From Prorocentrum cordatum (taxonomy: Eukaryota > Sar > Dinophyceae > Prorocentrales > Prorocentraceae), in NCBI GenBank assembly GCA_963575745.1, contig CAUYUJ010018632.1, positions 48,501 through 112,500 of the forward strand: 64,000 nucleotides of DNA. Reading direction: 5' to 3'. The notes under the pieces are model-generated. The model was not told where the DNA came from. It saw nothing but the letters and a program-made list of their open reading frames with translations, and searched no databases. Positions 28,161 through 37,965 of this stretch are shown piece by piece; position 1 is the first letter of the stretch; the number at the start of each line of letters is the position of its first letter. The translations under genes and the position numbers were made by a program.

Positions 28161-28760
28161 GTTCACGACCATCCTGTGGTGTTGGGCCCTCGTTTTGAAG
28201 AGAGAGCGCCCCGCGTTCCTTCTCCCGCTGCCCCCTACTCCCCATTCTCGCACCCCTCTAGCACCAGTCAACCATTTCGGCACGCCCCTCTCACGTTGTG
28301 TAGCCCCATGGAGAGTTCCACCGAGGGCCCCAGTGGCTGCGCTCGCATAGCACCGCCGCGCCCATGTCGGCGCGCCCCTTACACGCTTCGTGACCCCAGA
28401 TGGAGCTCCACCGAAGGCCCCAGTGGCTGCGCTCGCATGGCACCACAGCACTCATGCCGGTACGCCCCTCACACGCTTCGTGGCAACATAGGGAGCTCCA
28501 CCGAAGGCCCCAGTGGTTGCGCTTGCATTGCACCGCCGCGTTCAATTCGGCGCACCACTCACACGTTTCGTGATCCCATGATGAGTTCCACCGAAGGCCC
28601 CATTTCGGCACACCCCTCAAACGCGTTGGCATGCGCTCACCGCTCCCAATTCGGTACATCTCTTATACGTTTCGTGGCCCCATAAGGAGCTCCATCGAAG
28701 ACGATTCTTACAACTGCGTTGCTCACAACTGCACATGGTTGGGTATTTCGCCTTTGTAGT
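28160..28760 (-). repeat. 90-bp minisatellite cassette (copy 2, inverted, short)
   Basis: Begins with the inverse of the right module of copy 1 (ACCATCCTGTGGTGTTGGG), then five to six diverged units (CTCCACCGAAGGCCCCAGTG), and ends with the inverse of the left module (CACAACTGCACATGGTTGGG). Both ends are retained, so the cassette behaves as one unit. Confidence 0.8.
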
Positions 28761-28950
28761 TTGCGCACATCGCGTTTATAATTTAATATCACTGCGCTTG
28801 TTGTGATAGCATGTGTTGGGTATGAGAACATGTCGTAAGGAACACCTGGACGGTCGGGCCCTGCTCAATTCACCGACCCTTAGCACACCGCCCCCTTCCG
28901 TGCGTGAAGTCCCCCTCTCCTCGCCCCACGACGGATGTATGTTGGCCGAG
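28760..28950. other. unassigned spacer
   Basis: No frame or repeat recognised. Confidence 0.3.
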
Positions 28951-28952
28951 TG

Positions 28953-29035
28953 GAGTCACGGAAGGGGATGGTCTGCGGACGTCACGGAAGGGAATGGTCT
29001 GCCGTCACGGAAGGGAATGGTCTGCCACGGTTGGT
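28953..29035 (+). repeat. 23-bp tandem repeat, three units
   Basis: GTCACGGAAGGGAATGGTCT is repeated with small changes, the third unit being exact. Confidence 0.8.
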
Positions 29036-29089
29036 CAGGCCGCGCTCGATGGATGTTTATTTGGGGAATCTTCTTTGGGACCACCTAGC

Positions 29090-29245
29090 GAACCTATACG
29101 GCTCTAGTTCGACCCTAGCTCGACTCTTATTCGAACTCGATACAGGTCCGATTCAAGTGCGACTCATGATCGACTCAGAGTCAACTCAGCTTCGACTCAG
29201 CTTCGACTCGAATCGACCGACGTTCGACGCAGCTTCGACGCACGA
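29090..29245 (+). repeat. degenerate CGACTC repeat
   Basis: CGACTCAGCTT, TCGACTC and CGACGCAGCTT phrases recur every 9-13 bases. Confidence 0.65.
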
Positions 29246-29388
29246 CTGGAGCGAGCGGGTCAGAGAAGGTCCCCAGAATGAGCATCCGAGGCTGCTCTGG
29301 TGCGTCGGCAGCGCCGGCAGCGCAGACCTGACGGCCCGCGCGGCGTCGGCGATGCAGCGGCACTCGAATCTCGAAGAAGGAATCGGAG

Positions 29389-29598
29389 ATCCGAAATGGG
29401 TACGGAAACAATGGGTACGAAGACCGACAGCAGTTCTTATCCATCTCGGTCAGGGTTCGCTGTCGGCGTCGCCGCGGACGTTGTCTATTTGAGACAGAGA
29501 CGGCCGCCCGCCCAACAGCGACGGATGTCGGTTCTGGACAACATTTATTGTTGGGCATCGTACTCATGTTTTCCTTGCGTACCCATTTCGGGCGTCCA
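29389..29598. mobile_element. inverted-repeat element, family G (copy 2)
   Basis: GATCCGAAATGGGTACGGAA on the left and CGTACCCATTTCGGGCGTCC on the right. The arms are more diverged than in copy 1; shared interior GACGGCCGCCCGCCCAACAG. Confidence 0.75.
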
Positions 29599-29625
29599 AA
29601 ACGAAGCGGCATGAGTGTAAGGTGT

Positions 29626-29750
29626 CGGAGGTCCGCGCGGAGTTGTTGGATCTGCGCTGGGCCCCCTTGGCGGCGCCTCTGGCGCCGCCCCCGGCGCGCG
29701 TCGCGCGCCAGGGAGGGGGTACAGCGCCGATCCAAGGAATCCCTGCGGAG
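29626..29750 (+). mobile_element. foldback element, family K (copy 1)
   Basis: GGAGGTCCGCGCGGAGTTGT on the left; the right end AATCCCTGCGGAGTTTC pairs weakly. Interior GGCGCGCGTCGCGCGCCAGG is self-complementary. It ends about 40 bp before a splice-acceptor-like border at 29790. Confidence 0.65.
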
Positions 29751-29790
29751 TTTCGACGGTTTACTTTTATGCTACTTGTTCTCCCTCCAG

Positions 29791-29971
29791 GTACGGCGGC
29801 ACCCAGTTGACCCTTCGTAACTTCAAGAAGTGGGTCTTCCTGATCAAGCGCCGTCCGGACGTCACCCCCTACGCCACCCTGGTGGTCGGGTGGCCGGAGG
29901 CGGAGGATTGCGTTTGCGCCGTCGAGGACGACGGGCTCTACCAGCCGAGAACCTGGACCAGCCTGGCGCTC
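29791..29971 (+). CDS. orphan exon, uncharacterised protein
   Basis: A pyrimidine-rich stretch ending CTCCCTCCAG precedes 29791 and gives an AG|G acceptor. From the second base the frame reads YGGTQLTLRNFKKWVFLIKR, then PDVTPYATLVVGW and AEDCVCAVEDDGLY, with nearly all third positions G or C. Around 60 residues with alternating hydrophobic and charged positions look like a folded domain. A GC donor (ACAG|GCTCC) near 29971 is possible; beyond it the composition becomes repetitive. Family K copies lie in both flanking putative introns. No family recognised. Confidence 0.55.
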
Positions 29972-30004
29972 GGACAGGCTCCTCGAAGAACGCACCACGG
30001 CATA

Positions 30005-30118
30005 ACCAGAAAAAAATGTTGACGCTCCCCGCGGAGTTCTTGGCTCTGCGATGGGCTCCCCCACCTGGCGGCGCTTCCAGCGCCGCCCCTGGCGCGCGGA
30101 GCGCGCCAGGGAGGGGGG
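30005..30118 (+). mobile_element. family K fragment (copy 2)
   Basis: CCGCGGAGTTCTTGGCTCTG and GCGCGCGGAGCGCGCCAGGG match copy 1. The terminal GGAGGTCCGCG is missing and cassette copy 3 starts directly after. Confidence 0.55.
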
Positions 30119-30129
30119 GGGCCCATCGC

Positions 30130-31150
30130 TTCGTGACATGCAGGGAAGGAGCTCCGCATGCGGTTCCCCCACCCAGTGCAGCGTGTCGTGACGCCATAGG
30201 AAGCTCACCGAAGGCCCCAGTGGTGGTGTCCGCATGCGGTTCCCCCTCTCAGTACAGCTCCACCGAAGGCCCCAGTGGCGGTGTTTGCATGCAGTTCCCC
30301 CTCCCAGTACAGCGTGTCGCAGCCCCAGAGGGAGCTCCACTGAAGGCCCCCAGGGCGGCAGGGCGGTGACAGCATGCGTTTCCCCCACCCAGTACAGCGC
30401 TTTGTGGCCCCACAGCGAGCTCCGCCGAAGGCCCCAGAGGCGGCGTCCGCATGCGTTTCCTGCACCCAGTACAGCGCTTTGTGGCCCCATGGGGAACTCC
30501 ACCGAATGCCCCAGCGGCGGTGTCCGCATGCAGTTCCCCGGCTCAGTATAGTGCTTCGCGGTTCCATCCAGAGCTTCCACCATAGGCCAGAGATGCGGTG
30601 CCCGTATGCGTTTCCCCCACCCAGTACAGCGTGTCGTGGCCCCAGAGGGAGCTTCACCGACGGCCACAGTGGCGGTGCCCGCATGCGTTTCTCCCACCCA
30701 GTACAGCGCGTCGTGGCCCCAGGGGGAGCTCCACTGAAGGTCCCCAGGGCGGCAGGGCGGTGTCAGCATGCGTTTCCCCCACCCAGTATAGCACGTCGTG
30801 GCCCCAAGAGGAGCTCCACCGCAGGCCCAAATGACGGTGTCCGTATGCGTTTCCCGCACCCAGTACAGTTTTTCGCGGCACGAAGGCTCAAGTTGCGGTG
30901 TCCGCATGCATTCCCCGCACGCAGCATAGCGCTTCGTGGCCCCATTAGGGGCGTCCACCCAGGCCCAAGTGGCGGTGTCTGCATGCGGTCACCCCGTCCA
31001 GTACAGCGTGTCGTGACCCCGTAGGCCGCTCCACCGAATGCCCCAGCGGCGGTGTTCGCATGCCTTTGGTTGCCCCCCCGTCATTCGTCAAACCCGCCTC
31101 GAGGTACTCGCAGCTGCATATGGTTGGGTCCTTCGTCGGGCTAACTTGTT
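30130..31150 (-). repeat. 90-bp-type minisatellite cassette (copy 3, inverted, diverged)
   Basis: About 12 units spaced 75-85 bp (CCCACCCAGTACAGCG and GAGCTCCACCGAAGGCCCCA). The left-module inverse CAGCTGCATATGGTTGGGTC lies at 31109-31130. The other module is absent. Units are far more diverged than in copy 1, implying an older array. Confidence 0.8.
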
Positions 31151-31224
31151 TTCTTGTTGGTTCGATTGTGTTCCTCCCCCATTCCCTCCAGGTGAGGGAG
31201 GGAAGGGGAGGAGGCGCAGGAGTC

Positions 31225-31385
31225 ACTCCTCCTCCTCCTCCTCCTCCTCCTCTTCCCCTTCCTCGTCTTCCTCCTCCCTCCTCCCTCCTCCTCTCTTCCT
31301 CCTCGCCCTCCTCCTCCTCCTCCTCCTCCTCCTCCTCCTCCTCCTCCTCCTCCTCCTATTTTTCATCCAATTATTCCTCCTCCCC
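31225..31385 (-). repeat. (TCC)n array
   Basis: TCC units with CTCCCTCC and TCGTC interruptions. Confidence 0.9.
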
Positions 31386-31554
31386 CGTCTATCACTCCTG
31401 CTCCTGCTTCTCATCCGCATACCTCTCACAGGGGCGGCGGCGGAGGAAGGAAGAGACGGAGAGAGGAGGATCATAAGGGGGAGGGGACGGAACATAGTGA
31501 TGATGATGAGAAGGTGGTCGAGGGGTGACACCTCCTCGTCATTCCTTCTCCCCA

Positions 31555-33225
31555 GCCTCCCAGATCCAGAGGATTCCGCAGATGAGGGGGAGGACGACAC
31601 CAGAAAGACGTAGACAGCCTCAAAGATGAGGAACATGAGGCGAGAGTAGAACCAGAAGGCCTGGAGAGCGCGGAAGGAGGTCGAGAAGGGGGAGGGCGCG
31701 GAACAGGAGCTTCCAGGAGAGGGTAAAGAGGATGATGGATGATGGGGAGAAGGTGTTCGAGGGGCCACTCCTCCTCTTCCTCCTTTCTCCTCAGCATCCT
31801 CGAATGTCCACAGGAAAAAGGCAGATCCGGGATCAAGAGGATTATTATATAATCCGAATGTGATTCTCACACAGTTTCAATAGAAACGGAGCAGATCCCA
31901 GGTACGGGGGATTTCCATTGAATTTGAATAGGACGTTGATACATTTGCAGTGGGACATGCAAGTGATTCCAGGTCTGGATAAGTCCTTTTGAATCTGGAT
32001 GGGATTCTAAGCAAAGTTCAATAGAAACGAAGTGGATCTAGATCCCAGATCTAGAGGGTTCCTATTGCATGTGAACGGGGCGCGAAACGGATTGCAGTAG
32101 GAAGCGAGCAGATGTCAGATCCAGAGGATGCCGAATGGATGTGAATCGGATCCAAGGCGGACTTCAATAGAAACAAAGCAGATCCCGTATCCCAAGGCGT
32201 CCCATTGGATGTGATCAAGTTCCTGATCGGATTCCAAATCGGAAAAGAGCAGATCACAGAACCAGAGGGTTCCTATTGCATTTGGATCGGGCTTGCGTTT
32301 GATATCCATAGAAACGCATTTCCATAGAAGCGTAACACATCCCATACCCATAAGATCCAAATCGAATCGTAATCGGATCTGAGTATGATTCCAATAGAAA
32401 CGGGGCAGATCCCAGATCCAGAGGATTCCGCAGATGAGGGGGTTGACGGCACCAGACGAGATGAGGAGATGAGAAGAATGAGAAGACGGAGGGGGGAGGA
32501 TGAGAAGAGGGAGGGTTCGGAATAGGAGTTACCAGGAGAGGTGAAGAGGACGATGAGGAGAAGGTGGTCCTCAGCATCTTCGAATGTTCAAAGGAAAAGG
32601 CAGATCCTGGATCTCGAGGATTACGATTGAATCCGAATGTGATTGTCATACAGATTCAATAGAAACGGAGCAAATCCAAGGTATGGGGGATTCTCATTCA
32701 ATCTGCATATGATGTTGATACGGTTTCAATGGGACATGGAAGTGATCCCAGGTCTGGAAAATTTCCTTTGAATCTGGATGGAACTCTCAGCACAAGTCAA
32801 AAGCAACAGAGTGGATGTAAGCCCCAGATCCAGAGGTTTCTTCTTGAATGTGAAAGAGGGCCCGAGTCGGATTTCATCAGGAAGGGAACAGATGTAAGAT
32901 CCAGAGGGATTCTCATGAATGTGAGTCGGATTCCAGCCCGTTTCCATAGGAACAGAGCAGATCCCAGATCCAAATAATACCTATTGAATTTGATCAAGTT
33001 CCGGATTGTATTCCAGTCGGCAAGAGCAGACTCCAGATCCAGAGGATCCTTATTGCAAGTGGACCGGATGCTCATATGGATCCCGCAGACAAGGCACTGA
33101 GCCTACATCTGGAATATTCCCATTGAATTGGCATAGCATTTTGATTTGCTCTCAATAGTGTTGGAGCAGGTCCCAGATCCAGAGGATTCCGCAGATGAGG
33201 GCGAGGACGACAGCAGAAAGAAATG
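31555..33225 (+). repeat. higher-order minisatellite, 69-bp subunits in a 770-850-bp unit
   Basis: A degenerate 69-bp subunit with CAGATCCCAGATCCAGAGG and ATTCCAATAGAAAC is repeated about 18 times. Every 770-850 bp it is interrupted by GGATTCCGCAGATGAGGG plus a GA-rich insert (31565, 32412, 33180). Segments 31798-31960 and 32577-32740 align closely, showing that the large unit was duplicated. The subunits are AT-richer than the surrounding DNA. Confidence 0.8.
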
Positions 33226-33539
33226 AAAAGCATCGAAGGTATGGGAGATGAGGAGATGAGAAGAAGGATGATGATGCAATATGATGGCAGCGGGAGGAGG
33301 AGGAGGAGGATGAGGAGGCGGACGAGGAAGAGGAGGAGGAGGAGGAGGAGGACGAGGCGGATGAGGAGGAAGGAGGAGGGATGAGGCGGAGAGAGGAGGT
33401 GGGAGGAGGACGAGTGATGAGGAGGAGTGAAGCAGGGAGAAGGGAGCAGGAGGAGGCAGAGGAGCAAAGATGATGAGGAGGATGATGCCCCCCCCCGCCC
33501 CCCAGTCCGTCGTCTGGTGGTGCTGGCGGGGGAAGGGGG

Positions 33540-33735
33540 GGCAAGCATACATAATATAGATGTGTACACATCTATATGTATGTATATATATATATATGCA
33601 CGGCAAGGAACAGACAGGAACCCGCACATACACATATAGCTATATATACACATACATACATGCATACACACATATACATACACACATACATACATATAAA
33701 TATGTATGTATGTATATATGTATGCACATGTGTAC
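33540..33735 (+). repeat. TA/GTAT/CATA simple tract
   Basis: GATGTGTACACATC is a perfect palindrome at the start, followed by ATATATAT and then ACATACATAC runs. A short non-repetitive segment (33598-33630) lies inside. Confidence 0.85.
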
Positions 33736-33840
33736 ACCCATCTTGGCCAGGCGCATCCCAGGTCCAGGGTCGTCACATGCACCTGCCCAAGCCAGGAGGG
33801 ACAGGAGCGGTACAGCAGTACTGCTGGCGCCCACCCTCAG

Positions 33841-34139
33841 GCTGGGGCGCGCGGCGCGCTGTCGACCGTCATCGTATTTGTGGCGGACGCCGACGAGAAG
33901 GCAAGAGCAGAAGACTTCATCTCGTGGTGGGAGAGCAATGCCGGCGAGCGCGCCGCGAAGCACGTGGAGAACGATGATCCGAAGATTTTCGTCGCCTCCA
34001 CGATCGAGGATCGTTGCGGGATGTCCGTCCCCGAAACAACTTTCTGGGTCGGCGTTTCAGATCGCCGCTGCGATCGAGGCGCCCACAAGTCGGGGCAAGT
34101 ACGACGACGGCGACCACGACGACGACGAGGACGGCAGCT
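33841..34139 (+). pseudogene. orphan exon with a single-base frameshift
   Basis: After an acceptor-like CCCACCCTCAG, the frame reads ALSTVIVFVADADEKARAED then FISWWESNAGERAAKHVEN and KIFVASTIEDRCGMSVPETT, with strong G/C third positions and good residue balance. Near 34055-34062 the coding signal moves to another frame (QIAAAIEAPTSRGKY, then an Asp-rich run). One extra T in GGCGTTTCAG would explain the shift, so this is either a decayed copy, a sequencing error, or a very short intron ending TTTCAG. A family B element begins directly after the Asp-rich run. No family recognised. Confidence 0.5.
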
Positions 34140-34253
34140 GCATCGCTCGGGCGTGTGCATTATTCCGCGGAGAGGAGCATCTTGGATCAGCCGGCGAAAA
34201 ATAAGACTTACGAAGCCGAAACGTGCAAGGGAATTGGACGTCCGGGCGATGGC
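34140..34253 (+). mobile_element. inverted-repeat element, family B (copy 3)
   Basis: GCATCGCTCGGGCGTGTGC on the left and CGTCCGGGCGATGGC on the right; both arms carry the same G, a compensating change relative to other copies. Abuts the coding-like segment ending at 34139. Confidence 0.8.
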
Positions 34254-34297
34254 ACGCGTCGACGACGTTATTCATGCTCAACCCTGGGATTCACGTT

Positions 34298-35130
34298 TTC
34301 TGGTTAGGGGTCAAGTGATCACGCAGCCCGAGGAGCTAAGTGCGTTGTTCTCGCAGCCTCGCATGTCAGCGAGAGGTTTCCTGCTTGGCGCTGAACGTGC
34401 CTTGGCGGCGAGTGTGGGGCGAGTGGTGGACGGTGGGCGCGGGGCGTGCGCCGCTGTTTGCCGCGAGGCGGCCACCGCGATCTGCCGCTACTCGCCGCTG
34501 CTGCGCCATCATCTTGACTAGGACAGGTTTCCATGAGCCATGAGCGTGAGAGGAGCGTCGGTGCCTGCTTGTTCGCCGTGGCGCGGGGATCGCGGGCTCC
34601 GCAAATCGTGGCAAGGAATACCACGACGATGGTGGCATTCTGTCCAACGTGGGCAGCACTGCTTGCTGGGCAGGGGTCGAGTGAGCACGCAGCGAGAGGA
34701 GCTAGGCACGCTTGCGGCGGAGGCCGTTGATTTCACCAGCAGTTCTCTTCTCTGGCGGTTGCGGGCCCCTGGCGCTCTTCTTTGGCGGTTGCCGGCCCCT
34801 GGCGGCGAATAGGGGGGGATTGGTGGACGGTGGGCGCTGGGCGTGCGCCGCTATTTGCCACGAATCGGCTACTGCTATCTGCCGCCAGTTGCCGCTATTT
34901 GCTGCTGATCCGCCAACGTTTGGGCTAAGATAGGCTTCCACAAATCAGAGCAAGGATGACGACGACGACACGTATGTTCAACATGGCGATCCATATTTTT
35001 CGGTTAGGGATCGGTTGATTACGCAGCCAGAAGAGCCAGGTTTGTGTTTGTGGAAGCCTTGGTTTTCGCCAATCCTCTGCCGCTCTCTGCCGTGCTGTGC
35101 CGCCATTCCGCCAGCGCCTCGACAGATCTA
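34298..35130 (+). repeat. three diverged tandem units of about 330-360 bp
   Basis: Units start near 34300, 34660 and 34993 with GGTTAGGGGTCAAGTGATCA-like sequence and ACGCAGCCCGAGGAGC. Two share GGTGGACGGTGGGCGCGGGG and a GCCGCTATTTGCC stretch. An 80-codon plus frame across unit 1 is open but shared with the repeat, so not called. Confidence 0.65.
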
Positions 35131-35490
35131 GGCTTCTGCTGTTTTCGAAGGGCGAAAGAACGCACCGACCTCGAGGCCGTCGCAGCGTTCTCCAGATTTC
35201 GTAATAAAGGGAGGGGGGTCTCATTTCGGGGGGGGTCTCTTCCAGGCTATCTTGGAGGGCCTGGGGGGTCTGGGGACGATGTTTGGGAGGGTTCTCCCAC
35301 GGGGGAGGTCTGAAATGGCTTGTCTTGGAGGGTCCAGACCCCCTCCCTTTTATTACGAAATCTGGAGTACTTACAAACCGTCCGGCCTGCGAGCCGCAGC
35401 CCCGACCCAGGACCGAAGGGGATCGAACGAAAACCTCAGCCGGCCGCGCCTGGCCGCCTCTGCGGGCGGGCGCGTGCAAGGCGACGACGC
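35130..35490. other. unassigned spacer
   Basis: GGAGGGTC and GGGTCT phrases recur between 35205 and 35345; nothing else recognised. Confidence 0.3.
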
Positions 35491-35499
35491 TGCGCTGCA

Positions 35500-35612
35500 G
35501 GGAGGAGGAGGAGGTGGAGGAGGAGGAGGAGGGAGGAGGAGGAGGAGGAGGAGGGGAGGAGGGAGGGAGGAGGAGGAGGAGGAGGAGGAGGAGGAGGAGG
35601 AGGAGGAGGAGC
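35500..35612 (+). repeat. (GGA)n array
   Basis: GGA with GGAGGGA slips. Confidence 0.95.
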
Positions 35613-35619
35613 ACCGATG

Positions 35620-35730
35620 CTGACCAGACCCATCCTGGGCGCAGGACCGGTGCACATGCAGGAGGGCGTGGGCATCGATCCTGGGGCCTGGGCGGGCCTG
35701 GCCAGGATCGGTGCGTGTGCAGGAGGAGAA
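35620..35730. repeat. diverged relative of palindrome F
   Basis: CCCATCCTGGGCGCAGGA and GGCCTGGCCAGGATCGGTG resemble the arms of the element at 20915-21083, without its TTAGGGCGACG ends. Confidence 0.35.
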
Positions 35731-35829
35731 GGACGGAGGAGGAGAACACAAGGTCTCTGTGGTCCCCCCCCTGTCCAGCAACAAAGACGAGCACAGAGAG
35801 GTAGGCTTCCACGAAAAACGAAGGCCCAT

Positions 35830-35935
35830 CTCGGAGCCCGTGGGGCCCTCTTGGATCTCGTGAAGGGTGCTCTCTGGAGGCCATCGGGGGCCTCCTTGAA
35901 GAGCCTGGGGGGCACCTTGGGCCAGGGCAAGTTCC
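35830..35935 (+). repeat. short GGCCTC block
   Basis: CGTGGGGCCCTCTTGGATCT and GGGGGCCTCCTTGAAGAGCC; small relative of the GGCCTCTTGG blocks. Confidence 0.4.
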
Positions 35936-36034
35936 TAGCTACCCCCGGAGACAAGAGGAGCTGCGACTCCTGTGGGCCGCCATCGCCAGCTTCCCGAGGA
36001 GCAGAAGGAGAGAGAGGGGGAGCGACGAGGGAGA

Positions 36035-36275
36035 ACAGGAGGAGGAGGAGGAGGAGGAGGAGGAGTTGGAGGAGGAGGAGTTGGAGGCCAGGCTGCCGCT
36101 TCTAGTTGGTCGAGCGTTAAAAAAGGAGGAGGAGGAGAAGAAGGAGGAGAAGGAGGAGCAGGAGCAGGAGGAAGCGGAGGAGGAGGAGGGGGGGAGGAGG
36201 AGGAGGGGGGAGGGGGAGGAGGGAGGAGGGAGGAGGAGGGAGATGAGGAGGAGGAGGGAGGAAGAGGGCGGAGGA
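36035..36275 (+). repeat. (GGA)n array
   Basis: Two GGA stretches separated by about 60 bp of mixed sequence. Confidence 0.9.
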
Positions 36276-36501
36276 GCCATCCGAGAGAGCGCCAGAGGAG
36301 CTGCAGCGCCTGCTGGCCGCCACCGCGGGCTCCCCGAGGGCGGCGGCCACCGCAGCCCCGCGCCGGGCGGCGAGGGGCAGAGGCCGGCTCCACGACGGCG
36401 CGCGCGAGCACGTCGGCGGCGGCGCCCCGGGCTTCCCAGAGGGCGTCGGAGCAGAGATCCAGTCAGGGGCAAGGACAGGGGGGGGGGATAGGCATATCAG
36501 G

Positions 36502-36656
36502 AGGGGAAAAAACACACAGACACAATTAATCGTCGATCCCCCGGAAAATATGGGAAAATATGGGAAGTGGGGGGGAAGACAAAAACCCAGAAAATATAAG
36601 GAAATATGGGGACTCCTTTTATTTGTGTGTATTTATTTGTGTGTCCCAGTTTCCCT
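36502..36656 (+). mobile_element. foldback element, family A (copy 6)
   Basis: AGGGGAAAAAACACACAGAC on the left and TTTGTGTGTCCCAGTTTCCC on the right; the core is almost identical to copy 2. Flanks GGCATATC / AGCATAGG match at 6 of 8 positions. Confidence 0.8.
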
Positions 36657-36769
36657 TTAGCATAGGGCAGCCCAGGATGGGCAGCCCAGGATGGGCACAG
36701 TGGGGGATAGGCATGGGCAGCCCAGGATGGGCCTGGCCAGGGGCAACAACGATGGGGGGGGGATAGGCA

Positions 36770-36937
36770 TACACCCTAGGCGATGCTTAAGAAAACGTAA
36801 GGTTTCGGCCAGAGTCTCGATTATTCTTATTGTTTCAATGTGAATCCTAAAATTTTGATAGGAATTTTGGGTTTTATTCAAATTATGAGGCTCTGAATTT
36901 CTTAACCCATGATTTCTTAAGCATTTCGCTGGGTGTA
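36770..36937 (+). mobile_element. inverted-repeat element, family D (copy 2)
   Basis: TACACCCTAGGCGATGCTTA at the left; TTAAGCATTTCGCTGGGTGT at the right. About 85% like 7181-7349. A GGGGGGGGA run lies on each side. Confidence 0.85.
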
Positions 36938-37108
36938 GGGGGGGACGCGTCGACCCCCAGACGCCCATTGATCGCCGAGAGGGGCCCGATGGCCCCCCCC
37001 TGCCCAGGAAGGCGCAGATTCACTATCGGAGGCCTATCGCCGATCCATCGGCGATGTATCGCCGATTCCAGGTCGATGCATCTCCCCCTGTGCCTATCCC
37101 CCCCTATC
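36938..37108. mobile_element. foldback element, family C' (copy 2)
   Basis: GGGGGGACGCGTCGACCCCC at the left and AGGTCGATGCATCTCCCCC at the right. Interior CCTATCGCCGATCCATCGG. Directly adjoins family D copy 2. Confidence 0.65.
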
Positions 37109-37359
37109 TTTGACCCTCATCCAGGCCTCCCAGGTGGGGTCCGGGCAGATGTCGGGCATAGCCAGGACCCCAGGTGAGGGGACTCGGTTCGTGGTAGGGC
37201 CCCAGAGCCATTAAATTGGCCAGAATCACTTAACCAGGTCTGCCGCAGCTGGTGATTTCTCGGGTGACGGCAGCTCCGGTTAGTGGAACGGGGCGGGGGG
37301 GGCGTCCCCCAGTACACATCACTAAACCAGGTCCCACTAAACCCAGTTCTGCCAACGCC

Positions 37360-37592
37360 CGAAGATGGGGTGGGAGGATCACGCCGCATCGCCGATGCAT
37401 CGACGATGCGGCTCGATGTGGAGTCCGTGTTTCGCCACGCTGGCGTGGCCGATGAATCGCCGACGTGTCCGACGTATCACCGATGCATTGCCGGCGAGGC
37501 GGCGCGATCCCCCGCCCCGCGCCCAGAGAGATGCGCCAGGGGACTTCTGTCACGGAGCGCACACCTACTCCGACCCCATCCAAGAGGCCTCG
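37360..37592. mobile_element. foldback element, family C (copy 3)
   Basis: GAAGATGGGGTGGGAGGATC on the left, CTCCGACCCCATCCAAGAGG on the right, GCATCGCCGATGCATCG core. Confidence 0.75.
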
Positions 37593-37613
37593 TAGTGTCG
37601 GAGCATCGAACTT

Positions 37614-37725
37614 GGCATCGCTCGGACGCGTGCTGTTCGAGGAGCATCCTGGGGCATCTTGCATTGCGAACGGATGCACGCGCGGAAGCAAAACAAACAC
37701 GGGGAATGGACGTTCGAGCGATGGC
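37614..37725 (+). mobile_element. inverted-repeat element, family B (copy 4)
   Basis: GGCATCGCTCGGACGCGTGC on the left and CGTTCGAGCGATGGC on the right, 112 bp, beginning about 20 bp after family C copy 3. Confidence 0.85.
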
Positions 37726-37754
37726 GAGAGAGAAGGATCAGAGGAAGAACGGGT

Positions 37755-37965
37755 ACGGTAGGTTTGCGCGGCGTTGGCGCGCGGGCGGCGCCGTCGAAGG
37801 TGTTCCAGGTTGAATTCTGCGGCGCGGAAGCACCGAGGGACACGGTAACGCCTCGGGACCCGACGGGATTCAGTTTTGAGCGATCGGGGCCACGATCGGT
37901 TCAAGGTTGAATGATCGACGCGCCAAAGACCTTGCGCGCCGACGCCGCACGAACCTACCTTAGCC
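37755..37965 (+). repeat. dispersed repeat R6 (copy 1)
   Basis: GCGCGCGGGCGGCGCCGTCG, GGTTCAAGGTTGAATGATCG and CGCGCCGACGCCGC match the minus strand of 55680-55880. Confidence 0.65.
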
